A stretch of DNA of 64,000 nucleotides, taken from positions 748,388-812,387 of the forward strand of contig CAJNDS010000535.1 of NCBI GenBank assembly GCA_905221605.1. The letters are read 5' to 3'. Positions 56,252 through 64,000 of this stretch are shown here, in pieces (position 1 is the stretch's first letter; the number at the start of each line of letters is the position of its first letter). The translations under genes and the position numbers were made by a program. Source of the stretch: Symbiodinium natans (taxonomy: Eukaryota; Sar; Dinophyceae; Suessiales; Symbiodiniaceae). The notes under the pieces are model-generated. The model ran no database searches. It saw nothing but the letters and a program-made list of their open reading frames with translations, and was not told the origin of the DNA.

Positions 56252-56707
56252 GTGCGAAGTCCTAGAGATTGTTCAGTTTCCATATGCCTCAATACATCCC
56301 GCAAGGTCCCGAAACTCCGACCCTCAACCATGTCAGCCATGAAGGCGATCAAGGTTCATGGATTCGTGAAGTGTTTCCAACCTCGAGATTGCTTTAGCGC
56401 TCTGTTCGGTTCCGGCACCATGGCCGGCGACTTGAAGCGCTACCTGGAAAGCGAGGGCTTCACCTTCGGGACAGGCGATGTCCTTTTTTGCGCGCGTCTC
56501 GTACAAGTTGACATCGCAACCTTCCACATGACTCATCGAGAAGTTGTCTCGAACGGCACTCACGTTCACTGCGGCTTTGCTTTCCGCGAGCAGGGCTTTG
56601 CTATCACTGCTTTCCACATCGGACTCCACCAAACTGTGAAGGGGCCTATCCTCAAAGAGGGCAGATTCTTCATCACCCCTTTATGGTGGCGGGCAGCGTG
56701 TAGTTAA
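56252..56707 (+). CDS. 151-codon ORF, unknown protein
   Basis: The longest single open frame outside the transposase-like gene that is not low-complexity. The better start is an ATG at about 56330 (MSAMKAIKVHGFVKCFQPRD). Further segments: FGSGTMAGDLKRYLESEGF, GDVLFCARLVQVDIATF, GTHVHCGFAFREQGFAI. Third codon positions are C/G-rich, supporting the plus strand over the antisense frames. Mixed alpha/beta composition with many Phe and His. No family recognised. It ends exactly where a family B element starts (TAG of gtgtagttaacc), so the C-terminus may be altered by the insertion. Confidence 0.5.
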   Translation: MRSPRDCSVSICLNTSRKVPKLRPSTMSAMKAIKVHGFVKCFQPRDCFSALFGSGTMAGDLKRYLESEGFTFGTGDVLFCARLVQVDIATFHMTHREVVSNGTHVHCGFAFREQGFAITAFHIGLHQTVKGPILKEGRFFITPLWWRAACS

Positions 56708-56797
56708 CCTTGAACCTCTTTGGTTATCTATAATCCTACTACAAATTCAGGTTAACCCTTTTTGGGCTAGGGCATCCAGCCCCTAAGGGATTTAGGG
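56700..56797. mobile_element. Short TIR element, family B
   Basis: tgtagttaaccttgaacctctttggtta ... ggttaaccctttttgggctagggcatccagcccctaaggg; compact copy with both ends. Confidence 0.65.
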
Positions 56798-56849
56798 CCC
56801 GAGGCCCCAAGCCCTTTAGCCTGAAAACCTAAAATTCGCGAATAAGCCC

Positions 56850-57115
56850 CTACCCTAAACCCGAAACCCTAAACCCTAAACCCTAAACCCGAAACCCTAA
56901 ACCCTAAACCCGAAACCCTAAACCCTAAAAACCCTTAAACCTAAACTTCGCGGATCGGGCTCTGGTGAGCTTTCCTGAGCCTTAAGCTATGGCCCCCAAG
57001 CCGGGGCTTAAAACTAGGGCTTCTTTGCAGATAAAGGAGTCCCAACACAAAGGTCACCCTAAGAGCGACACTCAACCCTAAACCCTAAACCCTAAACCCT
57101 AAACCCTAAACCCTA
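56850..57115. repeat. C-strand tracts
   Basis: CCCTAAA/CCCGAAA at 56853-56945 and perfect CCCTAAA at 57073-57115 with unique DNA between. No gene. Confidence 0.88.
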
Positions 57116-57308
57116 TGTTAGACCAGCCCCACATGTGCTAACTCCGACTCCAAGCCCCGACAAGCCCTCCAAATCCCCGGATACCCCTATCAGAGCCAGA
57201 GCAACTAACATGAACATCTGTGAACCTTAAATCCTAAACCCTAAACCCTAAACCCTATAAACCCTAAACCCAACTATAGGTTTAGGGTTTAGGGATTAGG
57301 GTAACTGA

Positions 57309-57400
57309 AGCTCCAAGCACAGGTGGCGCAGGCAAAGACCACCCGCGCCCTCGCACTGCGGGAGTCCGACACCCCGGTGTTACTGAGCTTCTGGGATTTA
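57309..57400 (+). CDS. Probable exon (unknown)
   Basis: KLQAQVAQAKTTRALALRES then DTPVLLSFWDLVG into TTTAGGG. First half is helical or coiled-coil-like. A G-strand piece precedes it as well. Confidence 0.5.
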
Positions 57401-57450
57401 GTGGGGTTTAGGGTTTAGGGTTTAGGGTTTAGGGTTTAGGGTTTAGGGTT
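57401..57450. repeat. TTTAGGG array
   Basis: Seven heptamers; 57451-57900 is degenerate repeat plus a C run (57876-57895) with no gene. Confidence 0.93.
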
Positions 57451-57984
57451 TACAGGGCCGATAGGGACGAACAGTATAGGGTCCAGGGTCTGTGGGTTCA
57501 GGGTTGAAAAGGGTTTGAGGGTTCAAGGGTTAAAGTTTAAAGGCTTACTAGAGACTTAGGGAGCCTGGGTTTAGGGGGGTTTAGGGTTTATAGGGTTTAG
57601 GGTCCTACAAACGTCTCGGAGCTTGCGGCTTTAGGGTTCTTGGATTGAACCCTTCAACCCCGGAAACCCCGCAAGCCACTTAACCCCACACACCCGGAAC
57701 CCATACAAGAAGGACAAAATTCAACCCTAGACCCTAAAACCTTGTAAGCCTTAAAAAAACCATGAACCATGAACACCTTGTAAACCCGACAAACCCAAGA
57801 ATCCCCAAACCAAAAGCCTGGAAACAAAGTACTGGGATGGTTACTGAGCGCTCTGAATCCCCGCCCCCGACCCCGCCCCCCCCCCCCCCCCCCCCACAAA
57901 AAAAACAAATAATTGAGTTTAGGGTCTAGGGTTTTAGGGTCTAGGGTTTAAACCCCAAAGACAAGCCTCATGATGAGATCTTAT

Positions 57985-58095
57985 ATCCTGTGCACCAAAT
58001 GAGCCCTAAAAGGAACCCTAACCCTAAGAGGGTTTAGGGGTTTATGGTTCATATACCTGCACTAGGGATGAAAGTAGTATGGGATATATGACCCC
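57985..58095. mobile_element. Family G element
   Basis: caccaaatgagccctaaaagg ... ggttcatatacctgcactaggg ... gggatatatgacccc; both family ends recognisable. Confidence 0.55.
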
Positions 58096-58251
58096 ACCCA
58101 TTTCACCCCGCCTTAAATACGCGCATCTTAAGAGAAGGGCTAACCCCGAAACCCTAAGCCCTAGAAACCCTAATCCCTTGGCAAGGGCTGGGGAGGTTCA
58201 ACAACTTAACATACCCTGAACCCCAAGCCCTAAACCCTAAACCCTCCTAGG

Positions 58252-58325
58252 ACCCAGGTAGAGGATTTCATCATGGTGCCAGGTGCGGGCTTAAGACGCT
58301 GCCGGGCGCGGCGGTGGAATCCGAG
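58252..58325 (+). CDS. Weak exon-like island
   Basis: After ggacccag: VEDFIMVPGAGLRRCRARRW. A possible donor ccag|gtgcgg would leave only VEDFIMVP. Low support. Confidence 0.25.
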
Positions 58326-58856
58326 GTGCTTAGGGTAGGCTGTTGAAACCTAGCCTAAACTTGATACCTTTAACTTCGTATGCTAGGACCCGTGCCTCCT
58401 CCGCTCACTCCCATTCTTTGGGGTTTAGTTTCCTTCATCAGCCCCTTTGCCAAAAAGCAGGGTACCTTGTCATTTCCAGGTTACTCTTGGGTGGGTTTAG
58501 GGTTTAGGGTTTAGGGGTTAGGGTTTAGGGTTTAGGGTGTAGGTTGTAGGGTAGAAAGCCGTAGCTCTGCCCAGAACCCTGCCTCTGAAACCCTCAACCC
58601 GACCTCAGGGCAGTTCTTCAGATGTAGTAAGTAGCTTTCGGCTTCTATATACCTGAAACCGAGAACCTAGACCCTATCCCCGAGGGTTTAGTGTTTTTAA
58701 GCTTAGATTCATTATAGGGTCTCTCGAGTGGGCCTTTTTTTGGGGGGTTCCTATGATTCTTCGGAGCCATCGTTGGGTGTTTCTTACTGTTTGCTTCAGA
58801 CCCCCCCAAAAAAACAGAAAGGAAGATATAGTTGCCCTTACAAAGAAGAATCTTCG

Positions 58857-58957
58857 GGGTTGGGTAGTTAGCCTTTAAGTTTTTTTGGTTATGGAGAATC
58901 CTACTGCAGGTAAAAGAAGGTTAACCTTTTTTGGGCCACGGCATTCAGCCCCTAAGG
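58857..58957. mobile_element. Short TIR element, family B
   Basis: gttgggtagttagcctttaag ... aggttaaccttttttgggccacggcattcagcccctaagga. Confidence 0.65.
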
Positions 58958-59035
58958 ATTTTGTGGCTCCGGTGCCACGAGGGCTGCTCTCGCAGGGATG
59001 GCCCCCGTCTTGCGTACCGAATGCTACGATGTGCT
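58950..59035 (+). CDS. Weak exon-like island after a family B end
   Basis: DFVAPVPRGLLSQGWPPSCV then PNATMCLG; the frame begins within the element end. Followed by G-strand variants. Confidence 0.3.
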
Positions 59036-59135
59036 TAGGGGGGTTTGGCTTTCGGGTATACAGTAGGGTTTCGGGGTTTATGGTTTAGGGTTTAGGGTTG
59101 AACCCTGTAGAGGACACTAAAAGGCTTGGGGCTTT

Positions 59136-59693
59136 TTAGGGTTCAGGGTTTGGGGCATGTTGAGTCATTGAGGTCTTGAATAAGAGTCGAGAGCCCATAT
59201 TGGGCCGAGTGGCCTCCATGTTCGAAACTTGGCACAGGACATCACGACCTGGCAGCTCACTGGCGAGATACTGTCTGAATTGAGATGGCAATGAACGACG
59301 GCCCCAAGTTGGGCAGGGACGATGCCGCAACGCCGCCGTTGCCAAGATCTGATTCAGGGGGCTACACTCTGCTGTTGTACTGGACATCGAAAGCTGACAA
59401 CTCACAGCACAATGGCAGCTGCAGAGGAGGCCCAGAGTGTGGCAACCAGAGCTCAGCATTCGAACTTGACCATGATGGTAGACGTGAAATAAGGAGTCGG
59501 CATTGGCAAGGACAAGATCTCGTTGGAGTCTGACGTGCATGACATCACGGCTCAGCTGAGTGAGGCAAGTGGCAACGACCAGCTGCCCCGGAAGATGCAT
59601 CACATTCCCGGGGCCAATTTTGGCACTTTCCGAAGCCCTTAACCCTAAAACCTGAAACTCTTGAACCCTCAGGCGCCAAGAACCACCCTTCAA
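59136..59693 (-). CDS. Possible minus-strand ORF, about 160-185 codons
   Basis: Open from 59693 to 59136. Segments include LPGQLVVATCLTQLSRDVMH, SLFHVYHHGQVRMLSSG and FRQYLASELPGRDVLCQV. Cys/His/Leu-rich without a known domain. Its start and end both lie in telomere-like variants, so the true exon is inside. An 82-codon plus frame overlaps. Codon bias does not settle the strand. Confidence 0.35.
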   Translation of the reverse strand: MKGGSWRLRVQEFQVLGLRASESAKIGPGNVMHLPGQLVVATCLTQLSRDVMHVRLQRDLVLANADSLFHVYHHGQVRMLSSGCHTLGLLCSCHCAVSCQLSMSSTTAECSPLNQILATAALRHRPCPTWGRRSLPSQFRQYLASELPGRDVLCQVSNMEATRPNMGSRLLFKTSMTQHAPNPEP

Positions 59694-59844
59694 GTCTAAG
59701 TTTATTTCTTAGACGGAGGAATTCTCCGATTGGGGTTGCGAGAGTAGGGTTTAGGGCTTAGGGGGTTTAGGGTTTAGGGGAAAGAAGCCATGAAGCTGCG
59801 CGACACATAGTAAGCTTCGGGCTTTTCAGTTTCAAGCCTCCCCA

Positions 59845-59935
59845 AACCCTAAACCCTAAACCCCAAGAACTAAATCCCAAACCCTAAACCCCAAACCCCG
59901 AAACCCTAAAGCCCTAAACCCAAAACCCCAAACCC
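59845..59935. repeat. C-strand telomere-like tract
   Basis: CCCTAAA with CCCCAAA, CCCCGAAA and CCCAAAA variants. Confidence 0.85.
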
Positions 59936-59944
59936 TAGACTGGC

Positions 59945-60043
59945 TCCTGCGCCCTGCGTTTCAATGTCGAGGCCGCCAACCTTCGCACAGTGGATCTAAC
60001 GTCCAACCTGCTCAAGGCCCTTTTGCTGAGACAAATCACCGGG
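59945..60043 (+). CDS. Leucine-rich-repeat exon
   Basis: Frame CALRFNVEAANLRTVDLTSN then LLKALLLRQITG, ending ggg|gtttagg. LRTVDLTSNLLKAL fits the LRR consensus LxxLxLxxNxLxxL. LRR modules make a curved protein-binding surface. CCCTAAA precedes it and TTTAGGG follows. Three further LRR-type islands lie downstream on the same strand. Confidence 0.6.
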
Positions 60044-60319
60044 GTTTAGGGCTTAGGGGATTCAATTCGGGGTATAGGGGAATCAGGCTTCAAGGTTTTG
60101 TGTTGTGGGGCGTCAGGAGCAAGATCAGGGTTTCGAGGGAGGGAGGGCTTAGGAGTTTAGAGTTTACGGTTTAGGGTTTAGATTGAGATATATACCCTGA
60201 CTTCATACGAAGAACCGCTTTAGAGCTTCAGATAGTCACCCCGACGCCCTAAACCCTAAACCCGACTAATTCGGGAGCTCGGAGTTTAATAGTCCTAGGA
60301 TTTAGGGTTGTAAAGGGCA

Positions 60320-60412
60320 TTAAGAGGATTTAGGGTTTAGGGTTTAGGGTTTAGGGTTTAGGGTTTAGGGTTTAGGGTTTAGGGTTTAGGGTTTAGGGTT
60401 TAGGGTTTAGGG
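60320..60412. repeat. TTTAGGG array, about 12 units
   Basis: Perfect heptamers between LRR exons. 60050-60320 is degenerate G-rich DNA without a gene. Confidence 0.96.
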
Positions 60413-60484
60413 CAGCGTTCAAGCCTCAGGGTGTCGGCGGGGCTGGGTCGTCCCACGAGCTTCATAAACCCCTACACCTGAAGC

Positions 60485-60560
60485 CCCAAACCCTATACCC
60501 TAAACCCTGAACCCTAAACCCTAAACCCCAAACCCCAATCCCTAAACCCTGTACCCTAAA
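60485..60560. repeat. C-strand telomere-like tract
   Basis: CCCTAAA with CCCTATA and CCCCAAA variants. Confidence 0.88.
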
Positions 60561-60578
60561 CGTGGCCCGTTCCGACAG

Positions 60579-60627
60579 GCGCTTCCCGACACCATCGGCT
60601 GCTGGACCGGCCCCGATCTCAATTCAG
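60579..60627 (+). CDS. Leucine-rich-repeat exon (short)
   Basis: After gttccgacag: ALPDTIGCWTGPDLNS, donor-like ttcag|ggc. LPDTIGxhxxhxxL is the second half of a plant/bacterial-style LRR (LPxxIGxLxxLxxL). Same strand as the neighbours. Confidence 0.5.
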
Positions 60628-60686
60628 GGCATTATCGTTTGGGGTTTAGGGTTTAGGGTTTAGGGTTTCACCCTAAACCCTAAACT

Positions 60687-60795
60687 TGGGATGTTCCCCC
60701 CCTCGTACTGACAGTCCTTAGTAGGGACTACAGTACCCCCCCTCCTCCGATTAGAATCCCTATTAAGGACTGTTAGTTTCAGGGGGGAACATCCC
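60687..60795. mobile_element. Short TIR element, family A (best copy)
   Basis: gggatgttcccccc at the left and ggggggaacatccc at the right are perfect inverted repeats over at least 12 bp. The inner pair ctgacagtccttagtaggga / tccctattaaggactgttag is also inverted. Inserted between CCCTAAA repeats. Confidence 0.85.
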
Positions 60796-60814
60796 TAGTT
60801 AAGGGTTTTTGGGC

Positions 60815-60970
60815 AAACCCTAAACCCTAAACCCTAAACCCTAAACCCTAAACCCGGGCTTGACGTGTAGCAGGGTCTTGGGGGGTGGCTTGAGGTTCAT
60901 TTCTAAGGGTTCTAAGGCTTTAGGGTTTAGGGTTTAGGGTTTAGGGTTTAGGGTTTAGGGTTTAGGGTTA
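60815..60970. repeat. C-strand then G-strand tracts
   Basis: CCCTAAA (60817-60855) and TTTAGGG (60918-60968). A short unique piece between them has no open frame of note. Confidence 0.9.
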
Positions 60971-61110
60971 CATGGGCCCTTAGTCTGGTCCCTAACCTGC
61001 TCTAAAGGGTTCTGAAGTTTGGGCCCTTGATTTGTCTAGGGTATATCATAAGGGTGTATAAGGGATCCCCTTCTTAAGGGCCCATACTAAGGGACCATGT
61101 ACCTACCCTA
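60968..61110. mobile_element. Short TIR element, family F
   Basis: acatgggcccttagtctgg ... agggcccatactaagggaccatgtacc; the inner sequence ggtgtataagggatccc parallels the 28.3 kb copy. Confidence 0.55.
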
Positions 61111-61190
61111 AACCCTGAACCCTAAGCCCTAAACCCTAAACCCTACATCCTAAACCCTAAACCCTAAACCCTAAACCCTAAACCCCACAC
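61110..61190. repeat. C-strand telomere-like tract
   Basis: CCCTAAA heptamers. Confidence 0.93.
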
Positions 61191-61383
61191 CCCAACAATT
61201 GGGGTTCATGTTGGGGAGTTGTTTTGAAACCGCCAAGCCCAGATACCAAGAGGACGGGTCCTCTTGGGCTAAGACGGCCTGTTAACCCAAAAAAGTTGTA
61301 TACCCCGCATATGCCAAATATATATCTTATATGCCCTAAACCCTAAACCCTAAACCCTGAACCCACTCTTCTTGAACCCTGCG

Positions 61384-61521
61384 ATGCCCCAGCCGGACCA
61401 GTTTCTGGAGGACGCGGGAAACGCGACGCATCTCATGTTCTTAAAGTCCGTGGTCCCGCACTTGGCGTACGAACTCAACTTGAAAACAGCCGGAGACGGT
61501 GTCGAGGCCATGCTGGGCTAG
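61384..61521 (+). CDS. Small ORF or last exon, 45 codons
   Basis: MPQPDQFLEDAGNATHLMFL then KSVVPHLAYELNLKTAGDGV and EAMLG, stop TAG. An acceptor-like tgccccag just after the ATG means it may be an exon starting PDQF. Composition strongly protein-like. It lies among the LRR exons but has no LRR pattern. Confidence 0.5.
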   Translation: MPQPDQFLEDAGNATHLMFLKSVVPHLAYELNLKTAGDGVEAMLG

Positions 61522-62090
61522 CACACTCCCAACCACTGGTTACATGGCCGTGTTCTGCAACTTGCTTCGCATCTTCCCACGGCTGTGGCAGATTTGCCCC
61601 TGCACATCGTTGGAGGTCAGGAACCGGACAACAGTGTCAGTGCCAGAAGCAGGGGGGAACCCTGATTGTCTAACGTAACGAGGGCATTGACGGGGACGGG
61701 AGGGGAGGAGAAGGTAGTTCAATGCTCAGGGTGTACATAGTCTATGGGTTTAGGGTGAAGGGGCATAGTTTGGCCTTGTGTGAGGGGGGTAGATTGGGCG
61801 TAGGGAGGCTACGATACCCGAAACCCTTTGTCAGAGTTGCAGCCTGGTTGTTGATGTGTTGTTGTGGTTGAAGGTTAATCAGCTCAGGATGCAGAAGGGT
61901 TTGAGTTAGGCCCTGGGATTTCTTAGAGTTAGCCCTGGACCCTCAACCCTCAACCCTTTGTTCGGTGTATAAGAAGAGGATCTTGCTTCCGGACTTTGGG
62001 ATGTGTTCCAAGGACATTTTTGCGCAGGCAGTTCTTCAGGATTTATAGGGCTTATGGGACCCTAAACCCTAAAGGCTGACCCTAAACCCT
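61522..62090. other. Unique DNA, no clear gene
   Basis: A minus frame of 60 codons at 61540-61722 has no motif. From 61735 the DNA is diverged G-rich repeat, with CCCTAAA at 62050-62112. Confidence 0.4.
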
Positions 62091-62133
62091 AAACCCTCAA
62101 CCCTAAGCCCTAAAGACCTTACAGCCTCTCCAG

Positions 62134-62176
62134 GTCCAAAGGCAAAGGAGAGAATCTCGCAAGCTTGAAAACACAG
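62134..62176 (+). CDS. Short exon with strong splice sites
   Basis: acagcctctccag|gtc ... acacag|gtgagc. Reads VQRQRRESRKLENT. Both junctions match the eukaryotic consensus better than any other island here. Part of the LRR gene by position only. Confidence 0.5.
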
Positions 62177-62204
62177 GTGAGCCAATGGCTCCCTGAGTCG
62201 ATAT

Positions 62205-62310
62205 TAGGGTTTAGGGTTTAGGGTTTAGGGTTAGTAAGTACACGCCCCTCACCCTGAATCCTAAACCCTAAACCCTGAACCCTGAACCCTAAACCCTAAA
62301 CCCTAAACCT
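62205..62310. repeat. Inverted telomeric arms, 25-bp spacer
   Basis: TTTAGGG (62205-62232) faces CCCTAAA (62256-62308). Confidence 0.9.
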
Positions 62311-62336
62311 ACCCCCGACCTTGCCTAGGTCTGCAG

Positions 62337-62419
62337 AGTTTACTCTGCAGCGACAACGCCCTGACAGAGCTTCCGGCAACGGTGTCAAAACTGGCCGAAG
62401 CCCTGGGCAGCAACAGCTT
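62337..62419 (+). CDS. Leucine-rich-repeat exon
   Basis: After ctaggtctgcag: SLLCSDNALTELPATVSKLA then EALGSNSF. LxCSDNALTELPATVSKL matches an LRR with the LPxxhxxL half. Together with 59945, 60579 and 62740 it supports a multi-exon LRR protein gene on the plus strand. Confidence 0.65.
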
Positions 62420-62739
62420 TTGGGGTCTCGGGTGTAGGGTTCAGGGTTTATATCAACAGGGTTTTAAGGGTTTTTAGGGTAGAGCAGCAGCGCAGCCGTG
62501 CACAAGCGAGCCCGCCCTGATGCAGCCTGAGGAAAGCCCTGAAAAGCAGCATCAGCCAAGCCCTTGAGACTCTTGAGAGTTCAGGCTTCAGGGTTTAGGC
62601 TTGAGGTTTTTGTTGATATCGATTTGGTGGCTATTCGGGAACAAGCCGCAGCAGTGAACAATTTCGAGCCAGAGAGTCTCTATGCAGACGTCTGAAACCC
62701 TAAGCCCTAAGCCCAAAGCACCCTGAGGTCTCTTTGCAG

Positions 62740-62795
62740 AAGCTGGTGCTGTCGAGCAACAAGCTGAGTGCGCTCGGGACACCGATCTCCATAAG
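62740..62795 (+). CDS. Leucine-rich-repeat exon
   Basis: After gtctctttgcag: KLVLSSNKLSALGTPIS. KLVLSSNKLSAL is a clear LRR core (LxLxxNxLxxL). The frame runs on into CCCTAAA-like DNA where it stops, so the donor lies near 62792. Confidence 0.65.
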
Positions 62796-62860
62796 CCCTA
62801 AATCCTACATTAGGGTTCAGGGTTTAGGGTTTGGGGTTTAGGGTTCTAATAGTTTCCCTT

Positions 62861-62993
62861 TTGGTCCCTTTATAGCTATAGCTAGAATCAGCCCCCCAAA
62901 TTCTAAGTGCTACTTGTAACCAACAGAGGACTTAGGGGGCTCAAAAGTACAGTGATTTTGGGGGGGTGATAAGTACCCTGAACCTCCAAGCAG
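62861..62993. mobile_element. Short TIR element, family D
   Basis: Right end aagtaccctgaacctccaag; inner inverted parts tctaagtgctacttgta / aagtacagtgatttt weaker. Confidence 0.5.
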
Positions 62994-62994
62994 G

Positions 62995-63110
62995 GCTAGG
63001 TTCACAGACTTATCGAAACCCAGCAGGGAGGCTTGGCCAGGGCCTCCTTTACGGCTCGCCAGCAGGCTTGCTGATCATGGGAACCGCATATATGGGGGGG
63101 GGGGGGGGTT
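62995..63110 (+). CDS. Possible exon (unknown)
   Basis: AGRLGQGLLYGSPAGLLIMG then TAYM, before a G run. Gly/Leu-rich, could be membrane-embedded. Minus frames overlap. Low support. Confidence 0.3.
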
Positions 63111-63189
63111 CCGAAAGAAGGGCTACCCTTTTTTGGGTCCCTTTTAAGGGGATTCTCTTCAATTTGGGGCAGACAAGGGGTACTCCTAT

Positions 63190-64000
63190 TTTGGGAGATA
63201 CGCAAAGAGAGCCTAAACCCAAAGCCCTAAACCCTCTGCCCTCTGTCAACTTGTAGGCAGTGCACCTTTCAACGCCTCGCAACCTTTGAAGATTGAGGGG
63301 TGGAGGGGGCGTAGGCTTGAGGGGTTTACCTAACCCTAAACACCAAGGGTTTGTGTTGAAGATTGAGGGGATTTGTTTGGCTTTCCCGGCTTCTGTCTAT
63401 GAAATTTGATGCGCGACCCACCTGTTGCCTACAGTGTTGTGGGGATAGCTACCTCGCAGTTGCAGGCATATACGTCGCGTGGTTCCACGTTGTAAGGCTT
63501 GAGTTGTTATCACTGTATCCCTAAGCTCTTATTCTCAGTGAAGTTTGAGAGCTCCACACATCCCCTAAACCCGAAGCCCGAAGCCCTAAAACCCTCCTAA
63601 ACCCTAAACCCTAGACACTGAGGTGTCATTATCCCCTGCCGTCCGAGCTGCTTACAGGCTCTCATGTCGGCCTCAAAGATCCCCCCCAGACATCAGATGC
63701 GTAGATGTTTGAGGCGCCATAACCCTAAACCCTAAACCCTAAACCCTAAACTTCAAGACTCAAACTCCAAACCCCAAGTTCTAAACCCTAAGCTAAACCA
63801 TCATCCCTTGTGTTCAACATACTCCCCCCTTCCCGGGTAACAAGAAAGGAAGAAAAGCCGAACGCCCTCAAGTCTAATCTAGCCATGGGGGGGGGGGGTG
63901 GGACTCCTAACCCTGAACCAAAAGTCCTAGACCCACACCCTACACCCTAAATATCTCCAAGCTCGTGTGCACCTTACAGCCTAAACCCTCACCCCTCCCC
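63190..64000. repeat. C-strand tracts and unique DNA to window end
   Basis: CCCTAAA runs at about 63220-63238, 63565-63615, 63720-63752 and scattered to 64000. Between them (63240-63560) unique DNA has only short open frames. No gene called. Confidence 0.6.

Noticed and set aside
56083-56632. Minus-strand frames of 89 and 99 codons at 56.1-56.6 kb
   Set aside because: They could be joined by a frame shift, but the plus frame is longer, uninterrupted and has C/G-rich third positions. Kept as a residual possibility only.

Overview
This looks like nuclear DNA of a complex eukaryote, most likely a dinoflagellate or a close alveolate or algal relative. The strongest reason is the telomere-type heptamer TTTAGGG/CCCTAAA, which recurs as interstitial tracts from end to end. 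Other reasons are very short GC-rich exon-like islands with cag|gt type junctions, no sign of operons or ribosome binding sites, many short terminal-inverted-repeat (TIR) elements, and a split motif resembling a lineage-specific dinoflagellate domain (VEYWS ... DGTYRLDIK). The assignment is an inference. Two 100-base N runs show this is a scaffold with gaps.

The dominant architecture is a repeating module. A short unique GC-rich island of about 50-150 bp, usually open in one frame and often with AG at its left edge, is preceded by (CCCTAAA)n and followed by (TTTAGGG)n. The DNA between islands therefore usually runs (TTTAGGG)n - spacer - (CCCTAAA)n, which can fold into a hairpin. If the islands are exons, the donor GT is often supplied by the repeat (G|GTTTAGGG). 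Because 7 is not a multiple of 3, a perfect tract carries a stop in every frame every 21 bases, so the tracts cannot be read through. I translated the islands by eye; many continue beyond what a start-to-stop ORF search would report.

Layout. 0-6 kb: islands, telomeric tracts, an AC microsatellite and four short inverted-repeat elements. 6.0-9.2 kb and 11.5-12.9 kb: almost tract-free pieces of a multi-exon, transposase-like gene that ends in an HMG-box-like segment; a minus-strand P-loop NTPase fragment (GMPGTGKT) lies in the gap at 10.9-11.2 kb. 13-18.8 kb: tracts and weak coding islands. 19.0-22.2 kb: better coding blocks, repeated segments, a split VEYWS/DGTYRLDIK domain, a gap and a GA microsatellite. 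23.3-24.2 kb: a fold-back element with tandem-repeat arms. 25-34 kb: islands, including glycosyltransferase family 8 exons at 29.3 and 31.1 kb. 34.6-36.1 kb: a telomere-motif chimeric satellite running into the second gap. 36-48 kb: about twenty coding islands. 48.0-49.8 kb: a TIR-bounded element with inverted arrays of a 10-bp satellite. 50-59 kb: islands, a tandem duplication with an occupied/empty pair for one short element, a G-rich tract and a 151-codon ORF. 59.9-62.8 kb: leucine-rich-repeat exons.

Only a few products can be named by family: GT8 glycosyltransferase, LRR protein, P-loop NTPase fragment, and the transposase-like/HMG gene. The other islands are reported as probable exons of unknown function. 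No rRNA, tRNA or CRISPR array was recognised, and exon-to-gene assignments are mostly unresolved.
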